Shown here: piece by piece, positions 21,867-30,183 of the stretch
Layout: every line of letters starts with the position of its first letter
Numbering within the stretch: position 1 is the stretch's first letter
Assembly (NCBI GenBank): GCA_029227215.1
Contig: JAQXZM010000073.1
Coordinates: 1-38,912 of the forward strand
DNA from: Bifidobacteriaceae bacterium
GTDB taxonomy: Bacteria; Actinomycetota; Actinomycetes; Actinomycetales; Bifidobacteriaceae
Direction: 5' to 3'
Length of the DNA stretch: 38,912 nucleotides
The notes under the pieces: generated by a model
Seen by the model: the letters and a program-made list of their open reading frames with translations, nothing else
The model's database searches: none
Told to the model about the DNA's origin: nothing
Program-made: the position numbers and the translations under genes

Positions 21867-24008
21867 TCACTCATGCGGCGTGATGGCGAAATCGCCGGAC
21901 GGGTCGGTGGATTCCGCGTCATCCGCCACGATCTTGCCATGATGGGTGTTCGTATCGGGTTCCTGCAGCGGCTCGTCGGGGCGGTCGGAAGCGCCATCGG
22001 AACCATCAGCGCCATCAGCGGCGCCGTTCTGCCCGTTCTGGCCATCGCGCCCCGCGTTCATGCTGAAATGCGGGTGGATGATGCGGGCAGGGTCCTGCGG
22101 GCTGTCTTCCTCGAAATACGATGGCTGCTGGGGCAGCATGACGGTGGCGGTGTCTTCCGACTCGCGCACGTCGCACGACACATACTCGGCGGAATCGTCA
22201 TCCGCGTCCTGCATCTGCGCATAGCGGGTGCCATAGCGCACCGCAGGGTGGAACTCATCGGAGAACTCTCCGATCTCGTCCGCATGCATGGCCTCGGCGT
22301 AGATCTGCGTGGGGGAGGACTCCGGGTCCTGTTCCACGCGCGCGCCGGTCATGCGGGTGTTCGTCGTGTCTCCATGCACGTCGCTGCCATGCGCATCGCC
22401 GGATGCCGGTTGCACGATGGGGCGCAGCCCGGTGCGCGTGCGACGAGGAATGAACGACATGCTCAGGGCGGATTCGGTGACGGTCGCCATCGAATGCGTG
22501 TCATCGGTCTGGGCCGTGTCGCCGGTCTGGTTGGCGTCGGTCTGGCTGGTGCCAGCACCCACCGTCGCGCCGTCATCGGCGTTACGGGCGATGCCGGTCG
22601 CCTCGCCGGTCGCGCCATCGTCGTGCGCCCACGTCGTGTTGCTCGCATGGGAGAGCTCTTCGAGGTCCAGGCCCACGGTGTTGAGCTCGGGCAGCGAGAA
22701 ATGCTGCAGCTGCTCGCCGGGGGCGGGGGTGGCGAAGGCCTGCGTCGCCGAGTCGCTGCCCTGGGGCAGTGGCTTCGTGCGGGTAAGCTTGCGGGATGCC
22801 GAACGGGACGCGGATTGCGTGCCTGTCGCCTGTACGCCGGTGCCCGTCCGCGTTCCCGCTTGCGCACGCTCGTAGTCCGCGGCGTTCACCGTGTAGGGCT
22901 CGGTGCCGTTAAGGGAAGCGTCATTCGCCGAACCAGCAGTAGCGTCGCCTGCCTGTGCGCCGCGCTGCGGCTGCGCGTCGGTCTTGAGGTCGGGGTGGGC
23001 GAGCAGATCGCCCACGGTGACGGTGGACGGGTGCTCGAAATGGCGCGAGGAGCCCGGCTGCGAGCCATGCTCGGCGACAATGGCGTGCGCCATGTGGTCG
23101 AGGCGGGCCTTGAGGTCCATGATCTCCACGTTGTCGGCGCGCTCCACGGCGGTGAGGAAGTCGCGCACCTGCTCCATCTGCACCCACATGCGGGCGCGTA
23201 GCATGATCATGTCGTCCATGCGCGAGCCCATCACGCGCGCGTAAGCGGCGGTCACCGCCTCGCGGCGCGGCTGGTCGAGGTACATATAGATCCACGCCAG
23301 GTCGCGTGCGGGGTCGTTGATCTGCAGGTCCTCCCAATGCAACAGGGCGCTCACGTCGTTTTGCTGGAACAGTGCGTCGCCATCCTTGAAGCCGCCATGC
23401 ACCACGCGGCTGCGGAAGTTGAACAGGCCCGGCTCCTGCAAAGCGCTGTTCCACGCGCTGAGGATCTGCTGGGGTATCTGGTCGTTGCGCGTGAGGCTCT
23501 TCACCCAGGCGCGCAGCTGGCGCTCGATTTGGTCGGCGGTGAACGAGGGGAACTTCGCCTTGCGGAAGAACTGCGGGTTGAGCCGGTGCACGGCGCCGAT
23601 CGCCGCGCCCAGAGCGCCGCACTGCGCCTCGGTGAGGTCGGTGAGGATCGCCGCCTCGCCGTCGTGGTGCTTCGTCACCATGACGGCGAGGGCCTCGGGG
23701 CCGTCCTTCTTGTTGAGGGTCTTGAAATACCGCACGTTGTCCATGCGGAAGCGCAGGGTCGCGGGCTCCTTCGCCTCGCGCAGGCGGATAGCGGAGACGG
23801 CACGCCTCGACAGCAGGCGCACGGCGTCGGCGCCTTGCGCGATCGTGGTGTCGAATTCCTTGCCCGCGGCATCGAGCACGACCACCGTCTGCAGGCCATC
23901 GCGGTCTCCGGCTTCCATGAATTGCTCGGATTCACGCACGCCAGAGGGCGAGAATCCGGGGGCAATGGCGGCGGTCAGCGCTGCAGCTTCGTAGAGGGTC
24001 TTAGTCAC
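21867..24008 (-). CDS. Aminoglycoside-phosphotransferase-like protein, probably inactive
   Basis: 713 aa from GTG at 24008; a TTG at 24020 is the alternative. Residues 1-320 follow the APH/choline-kinase fold, including the P-loop-like N-lobe, the RVVHGGFKDGDALF stretch (202-214) and SALLHWEDLQINDPARDLAW (220-239). In active enzymes these read HGDxxxxN and DWE. Here the catalytic Asp is Gly206, the Mg-binding Asn is Asp211 and the DWE Asp is His224, so a pseudokinase is likely. Residues 330-713 are a low-complexity tail rich in Asp, Ala, Thr, Gly and Gln. It is divergent from the uvrD gene. Function unknown; a ligand-binding or scaffold role is possible. Confidence 0.8.
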   Translation of the reverse strand: MTKTLYEAAALTAAIAPGFSPSGVRESEQFMEAGDRDGLQTVVVLDAAGKEFDTTIAQGADAVRLLSRRAVSAIRLREAKEPATLRFRMDNVRYFKTLNKKDGPEALAVMVTKHHDGEAAILTDLTEAQCGALGAAIGAVHRLNPQFFRKAKFPSFTADQIERQLRAWVKSLTRNDQIPQQILSAWNSALQEPGLFNFRSRVVHGGFKDGDALFQQNDVSALLHWEDLQINDPARDLAWIYMYLDQPRREAVTAAYARVMGSRMDDMIMLRARMWVQMEQVRDFLTAVERADNVEIMDLKARLDHMAHAIVAEHGSQPGSSRHFEHPSTVTVGDLLAHPDLKTDAQPQRGAQAGDATAGSANDASLNGTEPYTVNAADYERAQAGTRTGTGVQATGTQSASRSASRKLTRTKPLPQGSDSATQAFATPAPGEQLQHFSLPELNTVGLDLEELSHASNTTWAHDDGATGEATGIARNADDGATVGAGTSQTDANQTGDTAQTDDTHSMATVTESALSMSFIPRRTRTGLRPIVQPASGDAHGSDVHGDTTNTRMTGARVEQDPESSPTQIYAEAMHADEIGEFSDEFHPAVRYGTRYAQMQDADDDSAEYVSCDVRESEDTATVMLPQQPSYFEEDSPQDPARIIHPHFSMNAGRDGQNGQNGAADGADGSDGASDRPDEPLQEPDTNTHHGKIVADDAESTDPSGDFAITPHE

Positions 24009-24010
24009 AG

Positions 24011-24019
24011 TTATCCACA
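24011..24019 (+). promoter_or_regulatory. Perfect DnaA-box sequence
   Basis: TTATCCACA lies directly before the GTG start of the APH-like gene. It is the consensus DnaA box, but it is single; about 0.3 copies are expected by chance in a window this size under random composition. Confidence 0.35.
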
Positions 24020-24045
24020 ATAATACAGAAGCCGATTTTATTCAG

Positions 24046-24102
24046 GCGGTGTGGGGCAGCGGTTGGGGCAGCGGTGTGGGGCAGCGGTTGGGGCGGTGTG
24101 GA
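24046..24102. repeat. 25-bp tandem repeat in divergent promoter region
   Basis: A unit beginning GCGGTGTGGGGCAGCGG starts at 24046 and again at 24071, with a partial third start near 24094. G-rich on the plus strand (runs of four G), so it could fold as a quadruplex. It lies between the divergent APH-like and uvrD genes. Confidence 0.7.
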
Positions 24103-24208
24103 GACGGCACGGCAGGTTTCGCCCGTGGCGTGTCTGCCGCCGTGTCGAGGGCTCGGCATGGCATGATGAAAGCAGACCATGACCTGTGGCACGAGACGGG
24201 AGGAGCGC

Positions 24209-26182
24209 ATGGACGTCACACACACCGATCCCGAGTCGCTGCTCGAGGGGCTCGACGCATCGCAGCGGCGTGCGGTGCTCGCCACGAGCGGGCCGGTGCG
24301 CATCATCGCGGGTGCCGGTGCCGGCAAGACCCGCACGATCACGCGGCGCATCGCCTATGCGTGCGCGCTCGACGTGTGGAACCCTGCGCATGCGCTCGCC
24401 GTCACGTTCTCCACCAAGGCGGCGCAGGAGATGCGCACGCGCCTTGCGGCGCTCGGTGCCGGGCAGGTGAAGGCGCGCACATTCCATTCGGCGGCGCTCA
24501 GTCAGTTGCATCTGGTGTGGGATGCGGTGACGACCAACACGTTCCCGCAGATCGCTGCGCATTCCCCGCAGGCGTTGGCGGAGGCGGTGCGCGTCGTCAT
24601 GAACCGCACCGACCTCGAGCCCGCCGACGTCTCCGACATCGAATCCGAGATCGGCTGGACGAAAGTGGGCCTCATCGCCCCGCAGGACTACCCCCAGGTG
24701 TGCGCCGCCACCCATCGCGTGCCGCCCGCCGGACTCGAGCCGCAGGCCTTCGCCGATCTCGCCAAGGAGTACGAGCGGCAGAAGGCGGCGCGCGGCGTGA
24801 TGGACTTCAACGACATCCTGTTGCTCGTGTGCCACATCATCGAGGACTTCCCCCGCCAGGCGCGGCGCATCCGCGGCGGCATCGACTGCATCACGGTGGA
24901 CGAGTACCAGGACGTCTCGCCTTTGCAGCACCGGCTGCTGCGCCTGTGGCTGGGCGAGAGCACCGAGGTATGCGTGGTGGGCGACGCGGCGCAGACCATC
25001 TACTCGTTCGCGGGTGCCACAAGCTACTATCTGCGCGATTTCGCGCGGGAGTTCGCGCCCGTGCATTCCGACATCGTGCTCGACCGCGATTACCGTTCCA
25101 CGCCGCAGGTGGTGCATTACGCCAACCGCGTGCTCGCCGCGTCGCCTCACAAGCGCGATTACCTGGTGCTCACCTCCGCGCGTGCCGATGGCGCGGCGAT
25201 ACGCCCGGTGGCGTATCCCGATGACGTGAAGGAAGCACAGGGCATCGCCGCCCGCATCGCGCGCCTTGCCGCGCGTGGCGTGCCGCTGGGCAGCATCGGC
25301 GTGCTCGCGCGCACGAACGCGCAGCTCAAGCCCATCGCCAAGGCACTCAAGGACCGTGGCATCGCCGCATCCACCCGGCAGGCGCCGGGGGAGCTGTCGG
25401 CGAGCGACGAGCGCGAGGCGGAGCTGGAGAGCATCCGCGATTCCAACGAGACGTGGGAGGCGGGTGGATTTCCCGATGACGTGGGGGACGTTGCGTCTGG
25501 TGCGACGTTTAGCGCGGCTTCTGGCGTGATTGCTGGAGGTGCAGGCGAGACTGCAGGCGCAGCGGCGAGCCAGGGAGCAGCGGCGAGCCAGGGGGCAGCG
25601 GCGATTGCTGCTCAGGCAGGAGCCGGCGTGGCGTCTGCCGGTGCCGTTCCGGCTGGTGCTGTGCCCGCTGTGGTTGCGCCCAGCATCACCATGTCGACTG
25701 ATGCTGCGCCCACCGCGGCGGCGACGCAGCAGCGCATGGCGCAGGAGGAGAAATCATTGAGGTTGTTGGCGCAATTCCAGCAGCAGCGTGAGGCGACCCT
25801 CAAGGCGCAGGCGGCGCAAAGCCGCGCCGCTCAGAACCAGGCGGTGCACAGTTCGCAGGCGGCACAGGATTCGCAGGCAGCGTCGGAGGCCGTGCCCCAG
25901 TCGGGCGATGTGGCGCAGGCGCAGCAGGCGGTGAGCCTGTCGACGATCCATGCCGCGAAGGGCCTCGAATGGAAGTATGTGTTCGTGGCGGGGTGCGCCG
26001 ATGGCATCATCCCCTTCGGTTCGCCGCGTGACGACGAGGAACGCGAGGAGGAGCGCCGCCTCATGTATGTGGCGGTCACCCGTGCGCAAGACGCGCTGTT
26101 CCCCTCGTACCCGCGCACGAAAGCGGGCGCCACGGGATTCGCCCCGCAGCGCCCGCTCAGCCCCTTCCTGCGCGACAAGTGA
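24209..26182 (+). CDS. UvrD/PcrA-family superfamily 1 helicase
   Basis: 657-aa ATP-dependent 3'-5' DNA helicase. Motifs: Walker A IIAGAGAGKTRT (32-43), Ia AVTFSTKAAQEM, II ITVDEYQDVSPLQ (228-240), III VVGDAAQTIYSFAGA (256-270), IV DRDYRSTPQVV (292-302), V VSLSTIHAAKGLEW (575-588) and VI EERRLMYVAVTRAQDAL (614-630). Between about 390 and 575, where UvrD/PcrA have the 2B domain, there is an Ala/Gln/Ser/Gly-rich low-complexity stretch instead. The actinobacterial UvrD2 neighbourhood (DUF3107, DUF2342, PDZ/Lon) supports a uvrD2-like identity. The ATG at 24209 follows GGGAGG by 5 nt. Roles in repair and replication fork upkeep are inferred from the family. Confidence 0.93.
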   Translation: MDVTHTDPESLLEGLDASQRRAVLATSGPVRIIAGAGAGKTRTITRRIAYACALDVWNPAHALAVTFSTKAAQEMRTRLAALGAGQVKARTFHSAALSQLHLVWDAVTTNTFPQIAAHSPQALAEAVRVVMNRTDLEPADVSDIESEIGWTKVGLIAPQDYPQVCAATHRVPPAGLEPQAFADLAKEYERQKAARGVMDFNDILLLVCHIIEDFPRQARRIRGGIDCITVDEYQDVSPLQHRLLRLWLGESTEVCVVGDAAQTIYSFAGATSYYLRDFAREFAPVHSDIVLDRDYRSTPQVVHYANRVLAASPHKRDYLVLTSARADGAAIRPVAYPDDVKEAQGIAARIARLAARGVPLGSIGVLARTNAQLKPIAKALKDRGIAASTRQAPGELSASDEREAELESIRDSNETWEAGGFPDDVGDVASGATFSAASGVIAGGAGETAGAAASQGAAASQGAAAIAAQAGAGVASAGAVPAGAVPAVVAPSITMSTDAAPTAAATQQRMAQEEKSLRLLAQFQQQREATLKAQAAQSRAAQNQAVHSSQAAQDSQAASEAVPQSGDVAQAQQAVSLSTIHAAKGLEWKYVFVAGCADGIIPFGSPRDDEEREEERRLMYVAVTRAQDALFPSYPRTKAGATGFAPQRPLSPFLRDK

Positions 26183-26212
26183 GGCGCGCAGGAAGTGAGG
26201 CGCGTGTGATAA

Positions 26213-26230
26213 GCAAGGCGCGCGCCTTGC
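26213..26230. other. 18-bp perfect palindrome between convergent genes
   Basis: GCAAGGCGCGCGCCTTGC lies in the 58-bp gap between the ends of the helicase and DUF2342 genes. There is no T-run, so it is not a normal intrinsic terminator; it might stall both convergent transcripts. Confidence 0.5.
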
Positions 26231-26240
26231 GGAAGGCGGC

Positions 26241-27905
26241 CTAGTCCTGATCTGCGGGAGGCGCAGGGGGAGCGGGCGGCGCTGGCGGCTCGGTGCCGTG
26301 GTCGATGCCATCCGTGCCAGTGCTGCCAGCGCCAGTGCTGTCAGAACCAGTCCCGTCAGAACCTGCGTTATTGCCGTTCACATCGTTCAGCAGCTGCGCC
26401 AGCTCCGCATCCCAGTCAATCGTGTGCTTCGTTGGCGCGGAGCCATAGGCGGTGTGCTTGGCATCCGCCGTCTCACCAGCAGCATGCGGCGATGCAACGG
26501 CATCGGAACCGTCGCTTGCAGCGTCCGCTTTCTGCGCGGAGGCATTGGTATCGCTCTCCGACGCGCCTGCCGTGCCCACAGCGTTCTGTGCGCCATCGGG
26601 AATCGTGGGCAGGAAGTCTGGGTGGCGCCAATGCGCGTCACGCTCGTTGATGCCCTGCGCCGTGAGCTTCTCCCACACCGCAGCAGCCTCGCGCATCGTG
26701 CGCGGGTGCACATGCATGCCCAGCAGCGATTCGAGCGTCTGCTCGGCGGGGCCGCCTTCGGCGCGTTCGCGCCGGCGCATCTCCAGCAGCTGGTCGAGAT
26801 GCGGCAGGTGCGCCATGCCGGCGCGCCACACCACGCAATCCACCCAGCCTTCCACAAGCGCCAGCAGGTTCTCGATGGAACGGAGCACCTCCTGCTGCTC
26901 GGGCGTCTGGTCGGCGCCCACACGGCTCAGGTTCACCGCGCCGGAGAGCGCCTGGGGATCCATCGAATCCGCCTCGCGCAGCTCGGTCTCCATCGAATCC
27001 AGGTCGATCGAGATCGACCGCGAATACTTGTAGATGAGCGTTTCGAAACGGGAGGGTAGCCACGCCACGGCGCTGAACAGGCGGGCGTGCGCGACCTCGA
27101 TGAGGGCGAGGAACTGCATGACCTCGCGTTCGTCCAATTCGAGCGCCTTTGCGTAATCCTTCGCGTTCTGCACAATGAGCGCGCCCGCGGGGTTCGCCGA
27201 CATCGGCAGGCCCTGGTCGTAGGAGCCGTGCACCTCGCTCGCCATGTCGCCGGCGACGGAACCCAGTTGCAGCGAGAACGACAGGCTGCCTACGAAGCGC
27301 AGGATGTCGGCGGTGTCCATGTCTTGCGGGATGGGCAGGGAGACGGGGCCTGCGAACACGCCGGAGATCTTGCCATCGAACTGGTCGCCCAGGCGTTCGC
27401 GCAGCACGTCGGAGAGCGACTGGCACAGCTTGCTCACCACCGGCGTGGCGATCTTCGCCCAGCCCGGCAGCGTCTTGGTCACCCACTGTTCGCGCGACCA
27501 CACCTCGGTGGAGCCGGGCGCCGGGTCGAACGTCATCTGGGAATCCAGCCACAGGTTCGCCTCGGTGATGGCGCCGCGCATGTCCTCGGCGTCCTTGCCG
27601 TTCACCACAGGCTGGTAGTCCTTCTCGGCCTGCACCTTGCCCTTGGCGAGCGCCTCGGCGAAATCGACGATGATCGGGCCGTCCTTCATGGCGGACTCCA
27701 TGTCGGTCATCGTGTTGAGCCCGCTGGAGGAGAGCGCGGTGAACAGGTCGCGCATCTGCGTGGGGTCGGGCAGGCCGTTGGCGGACGACTCGAGCAGCTG
27801 GCGCTTCAAATCGTCAGGCAGTTGCTGGAACTGCCTCCATGCCTGCTCGCCCTGGAAAGGGCCGAAGGCGTCGAGCATCCATTGGTGCAAGGCATTGTCG
27901 TCCAT
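26241..27905 (-). CDS. DUF2342 zincin-like protein
   Basis: 554 aa. The region 60-390 matches the actinobacterial DUF2342/zincin-like family, with GVFAGPVSLPIPQDM, LQLGSVAGDMASEV and the metalloprotease-like helix LALIEVAHARLFSAVAWLP (266-284, Glu270 and His273). A classical HExxH would need His where Ile269 stands, so metal binding is uncertain. Residues 460-554 are a disordered Ser/Asp/Gly tail ending in Pro/Ala repeats. In Mycobacterium tuberculosis the homologue (Rv3195) is likewise divergent from a PDZ/Lon membrane protease and near uvrD2. The ATG at 27905 is preceded by AGGA at about 10 nt. Convergent with uvrD. Confidence 0.85.
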   Translation of the reverse strand: MDDNALHQWMLDAFGPFQGEQAWRQFQQLPDDLKRQLLESSANGLPDPTQMRDLFTALSSSGLNTMTDMESAMKDGPIIVDFAEALAKGKVQAEKDYQPVVNGKDAEDMRGAITEANLWLDSQMTFDPAPGSTEVWSREQWVTKTLPGWAKIATPVVSKLCQSLSDVLRERLGDQFDGKISGVFAGPVSLPIPQDMDTADILRFVGSLSFSLQLGSVAGDMASEVHGSYDQGLPMSANPAGALIVQNAKDYAKALELDEREVMQFLALIEVAHARLFSAVAWLPSRFETLIYKYSRSISIDLDSMETELREADSMDPQALSGAVNLSRVGADQTPEQQEVLRSIENLLALVEGWVDCVVWRAGMAHLPHLDQLLEMRRRERAEGGPAEQTLESLLGMHVHPRTMREAAAVWEKLTAQGINERDAHWRHPDFLPTIPDGAQNAVGTAGASESDTNASAQKADAASDGSDAVASPHAAGETADAKHTAYGSAPTKHTIDWDAELAQLLNDVNGNNAGSDGTGSDSTGAGSTGTDGIDHGTEPPAPPAPPAPPADQD

Positions 27906-27931
27906 GCTGCCATCCTGTCCGTGAGTGCACT

Positions 27932-27993
27932 GGGGAATTCCCCGAGGAATACTCCCGCGGAATTCTGGAATTCTCCAGAGGGAATTCCGCGGG
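27932..27993. promoter_or_regulatory. Cluster of GAATTC-centred palindromes
   Basis: Four GAATTC hexamers lie within 53 bp (27935, 27960, 27968, 27982). The first is the centre of a perfect 12-bp palindrome, GGGGAATTCCCC (27932-27943). The others make a nested inverted repeat: CCCGCGGAATTC (27954-27965) with GAATTCCGCGGG (27982-27993), enclosing CTGGA/TCCAG. Related GGGATTCC and GGGATTTCCC follow at 27991-28013. The cluster is in the 164-bp divergent promoter region of the DUF2342 and Lon-like genes and looks like a multi-site operator. Confidence 0.65.
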
Positions 27994-28069
27994 ATTCCTT
28001 TGCGGGATTTCCCTGTATCTGTGCGTATCTGTGCCGAAACGTTTTTCTTTCCTCTTATAGTATGGGGGC

Positions 28070-29095
28070 ATGTCCGAAAAATCGCATGATGACGATGCAA
28101 ATTCGCTCACAGCGGCAAGAAATTCCGAGCGCACGATCCGCCGCGGGCCGCTCGCTTGGGCGCGCGATGTGGTGCACGGCCGCATGAGCGCCCGCTACCT
28201 GATGGGCGCGGTGTTCGCCGCGCTGTGCGTGGTGGCGCTGTGCATCCCCAGCCCCTACGCGCTGCGCTACCCGGGCGGCACGCTCAACGTGCTGGGCGAC
28301 GTGACCGACCAAGGCACGTCGAAGAAGGTCATCGATATCGAGGGCGCGCCCACCTATGACGATTCGGGCAAGCTGCTCATGACGACGGTGCTTGTGGCGG
28401 GCGCCGTGAGCCCGGCGCAGAACTGGGAGGCGCTCGCCGCCTACGTGAACAAGGACTCGGTCATCATGCCCCGCGAGGCGGTGGTGCCCTACGGCACGTC
28501 GAGCGACGACTACGAGTCGCAGTCCACCGACCAGATGACAAGCGCCGAGGACTCCGCCTCCACCAACGCCATCCAGTACGTGAGTGCGCACAATCTCGTC
28601 GCCGGATTCGATGCCTCTGCCGTACACATCACGGTGACGCCGGGTGACGTGGGCGGCCCCTCCGCAGGCCTCATGTATACGCTCGGCATCATCGACAAGC
28701 TCACGCCGCAATCCGAAAGCGGCGGGCTCACCATCGCCGGCACCGGCACGATGGAATCGGACGGCACCGTGGGCGCCATCGGCGGCATCCGCCAGAAGAT
28801 GATCGGCGCCAAGAGGGACGGCGCCACGTGGTTCCTAGCCCCCGCGACGAACTGCGACGAAGTGGTGGGCCATGTGCCCGATGGCATGCGCGACGTGGCC
28901 GTGGCGAACCTCGACGAGGCGTACCAGGCGCTTGTGGCGATCGGCTCGGGCGACACCGATGGCCTGCAGCAGTGCACGGCGCAGATCTACGAGCAGGCGA
29001 CCGCCGCGGCATCGGCGTCGGAATCGGCATCCTCTGCATCAGAATCGGCGTCAGATTCCTCTTCCTCATCCTCCTCCTCGTCATCCGCATCATGA
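28070..29095 (+). CDS. Lon-like (S16) membrane serine protease without PDZ domain
   Basis: 341 aa. Cytoplasmic N-terminus, one membrane helix (about 42-60), an extracellular segment and a Lon-type proteolytic domain (about 176-290). The catalytic serine is in DVGGPSAGLMYTLG (Ser198) and the lysine in VGAIGGIRQKMIGAK (Lys243); the 45-residue spacing matches the Ser-Lys dyad of YlbL-type proteases. Homologues carry a PDZ domain between the helix and the protease domain; here the segment 63-175 shows no PDZ motif. The C-terminus is almost pure Ser/Ala/Glu. ATG at 28070 follows GGGGG by one base, and TATAGT ends 8 nt upstream, so a leaderless mRNA is possible. Divergent from the DUF2342 gene. Confidence 0.88.
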   Translation: MSEKSHDDDANSLTAARNSERTIRRGPLAWARDVVHGRMSARYLMGAVFAALCVVALCIPSPYALRYPGGTLNVLGDVTDQGTSKKVIDIEGAPTYDDSGKLLMTTVLVAGAVSPAQNWEALAAYVNKDSVIMPREAVVPYGTSSDDYESQSTDQMTSAEDSASTNAIQYVSAHNLVAGFDASAVHITVTPGDVGGPSAGLMYTLGIIDKLTPQSESGGLTIAGTGTMESDGTVGAIGGIRQKMIGAKRDGATWFLAPATNCDEVVGHVPDGMRDVAVANLDEAYQALVAIGSGDTDGLQQCTAQIYEQATAAASASESASSASESASDSSSSSSSSSSAS

Positions 29096-29214
29096 TTATC
29101 GCCGGCGGTCGCTCGGTTTCCCCCACCCGTTTCCGTTCCGAATTCTGACCGTGGCGCGGCCGTACAGCGGACGGCTTTCCGTTGTGTTACAGGGCGGTTG
29201 CTAAGCTGATACCC

Positions 29215-29682
29215 GTGTCTACAACAACGATCACGCAAGCACAGGAGTTCGGATTCCATCCCGGAGACATCATTCAGGAATGGCTGTGGGATGACGACGT
29301 GGACGAAGGGCTGCGTCAGAAGATCGAAGATCTGACCGGCGAAGACCTCGTGGACGAGGACTACGATTCCGCGATCGACGGCGCCATCATCTGGTGGCGC
29401 GACGGCGATGACGAAGATGCGCTCGCGGATACCATCATGGATGCGTCGGAGATGGTGGACGACGGCGCACCTTTCTGGATCATCACCCCCAAGCCCGGCA
29501 GGGAGGGCAGCACCAGCGCCACCACGCTGCAGTCCGCCGCCAAGACCGCCGGCATGAACGCCGCGACCCCGCTCACCGTCTCGGACGATTGGAACGGCGT
29601 GCGCCTGCGGGCGTTCGGCAAAGGCGCGGAGCGTGCCGATCGCATGGAGCGCGCCGAGCGCGACGACATGGACCTGCGGTGA
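29215..29682 (+). CDS. DUF3052 family protein
   Basis: 155 aa, start GTG at 29215. The acidic protein has the actinobacterial DUF3052 pattern: QEFGFHPGDIIQEWLWDDDV at the start, IIWWRDGDDEDALADTI in the middle and the terminal TVSDDWNGVRLRAFG motif. Function is unknown; no catalytic residues can be named. There is no ribosome binding site, but TAAGCT ends 7 nt before the GTG, consistent with a leaderless transcript. A long hairpin at 29817-29851 may end the transcript. Confidence 0.88.
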   Translation: MSTTTITQAQEFGFHPGDIIQEWLWDDDVDEGLRQKIEDLTGEDLVDEDYDSAIDGAIIWWRDGDDEDALADTIMDASEMVDDGAPFWIITPKPGREGSTSATTLQSAAKTAGMNAATPLTVSDDWNGVRLRAFGKGAERADRMERAERDDMDLR

Positions 29683-29996
29683 GTGCTGGGGATTTGCGCG
29701 GCTTGATTAGCTTGATTATCTGGCTTGATCGCGCTATCTGATTCCCATGCATTGACGCCGCATGCGAATCATGAATGCAGCATCGATACAGCATCATCAA
29801 TGGATACCGTATGAATAATGGCGGGCGTTGAACAGCTCAACGCCCGCCATTGCTGTATCTGTTCTGTGGATGGCCACCGTGAGGAAGTCAGCGACTCTAC
29901 GTATGAGTGAGTCTGCACAGCGGTGGGGTAGGTGCCGAGAGCACACGGACCTGAGGGCCATGGCGCATATCAGGTCCCGGAGAATGCAAGGGAAAG
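29683..29996. other. Spacer between DUF3052 and tRNA-Val
   Basis: About 310 bp without a gene. It holds two TTGATTA-like repeats just after the DUF3052 stop, the long hairpin listed separately, and a weaker hairpin (GACCTGA/TCAGGTC, 29948-29976) on the tRNA side with no T-run. Confidence 0.5.
29817..29851. terminator. Long perfect stem-loop, probable terminator
   Basis: AATGGCGGGCGTTGA (29817-29831) and its exact complement (29837-29851) form a 15-bp stem with a 5-nt loop. It lies 135 bp after DUF3052 and before the convergent tRNA-Val gene, so it may act for both directions. Neither side has a strong T-run. Confidence 0.6.
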
Positions 29997-30070
29997 TGGG
30001 CAATGAGGGATTCGAACCCCCGACATCCACCGTGTAAAGGTGGCGCTCTAACCAACTGAGCTAATTGCCC
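29997..30070 (-). tRNA. tRNA-Val (anticodon UAC)
   Basis: A 74-nt cloverleaf reads on the minus strand: acceptor stem GGGCAAT/ATTGCCC, D-arm GCTC..GAGC, anticodon stem CCACC/GGTGG with loop TTTACAC, T-arm GGGGG TTCGAAT CCCTC with one G-U pair, and discriminator A. The anticodon TAC reads GUA and related valine codons. The CCA end is not encoded. Two TAGACT boxes upstream are likely promoter elements. Confidence 0.97.
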
Positions 30071-30080
30071 GGACGACCAC

Positions 30081-30099
30081 AGTCTAGCGCATCAGTCTA
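30081..30099 (-). promoter_or_regulatory. Tandem -10-like boxes of tRNA-Val
   Basis: On the minus strand GCGCTAGACTGAT is followed by GCGCTAGACTGTG, giving two TAGACT boxes 13 bp apart (30099-30094 and 30086-30081). The nearer box ends 10 nt before the mature tRNA. No good -35 was found for either. Confidence 0.5.
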
Positions 30100-30183
30100 G
30101 CGCACCCGCGCCACGTGTCGTGCAGAACGCCATGCCGCCTCGGTGCTTGTTGTCGTCAGCAGCAAGCACCGACCCGCTCACCG

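Noticed and set aside
26213-26230. Intrinsic terminator for the helicase gene
   Set aside because: The palindrome has no loop and no T-run on either strand.
29947-29977. Terminator of tRNA-Val
   Set aside because: An 8-bp stem exists but the loop is long and no T-run follows on the minus strand.
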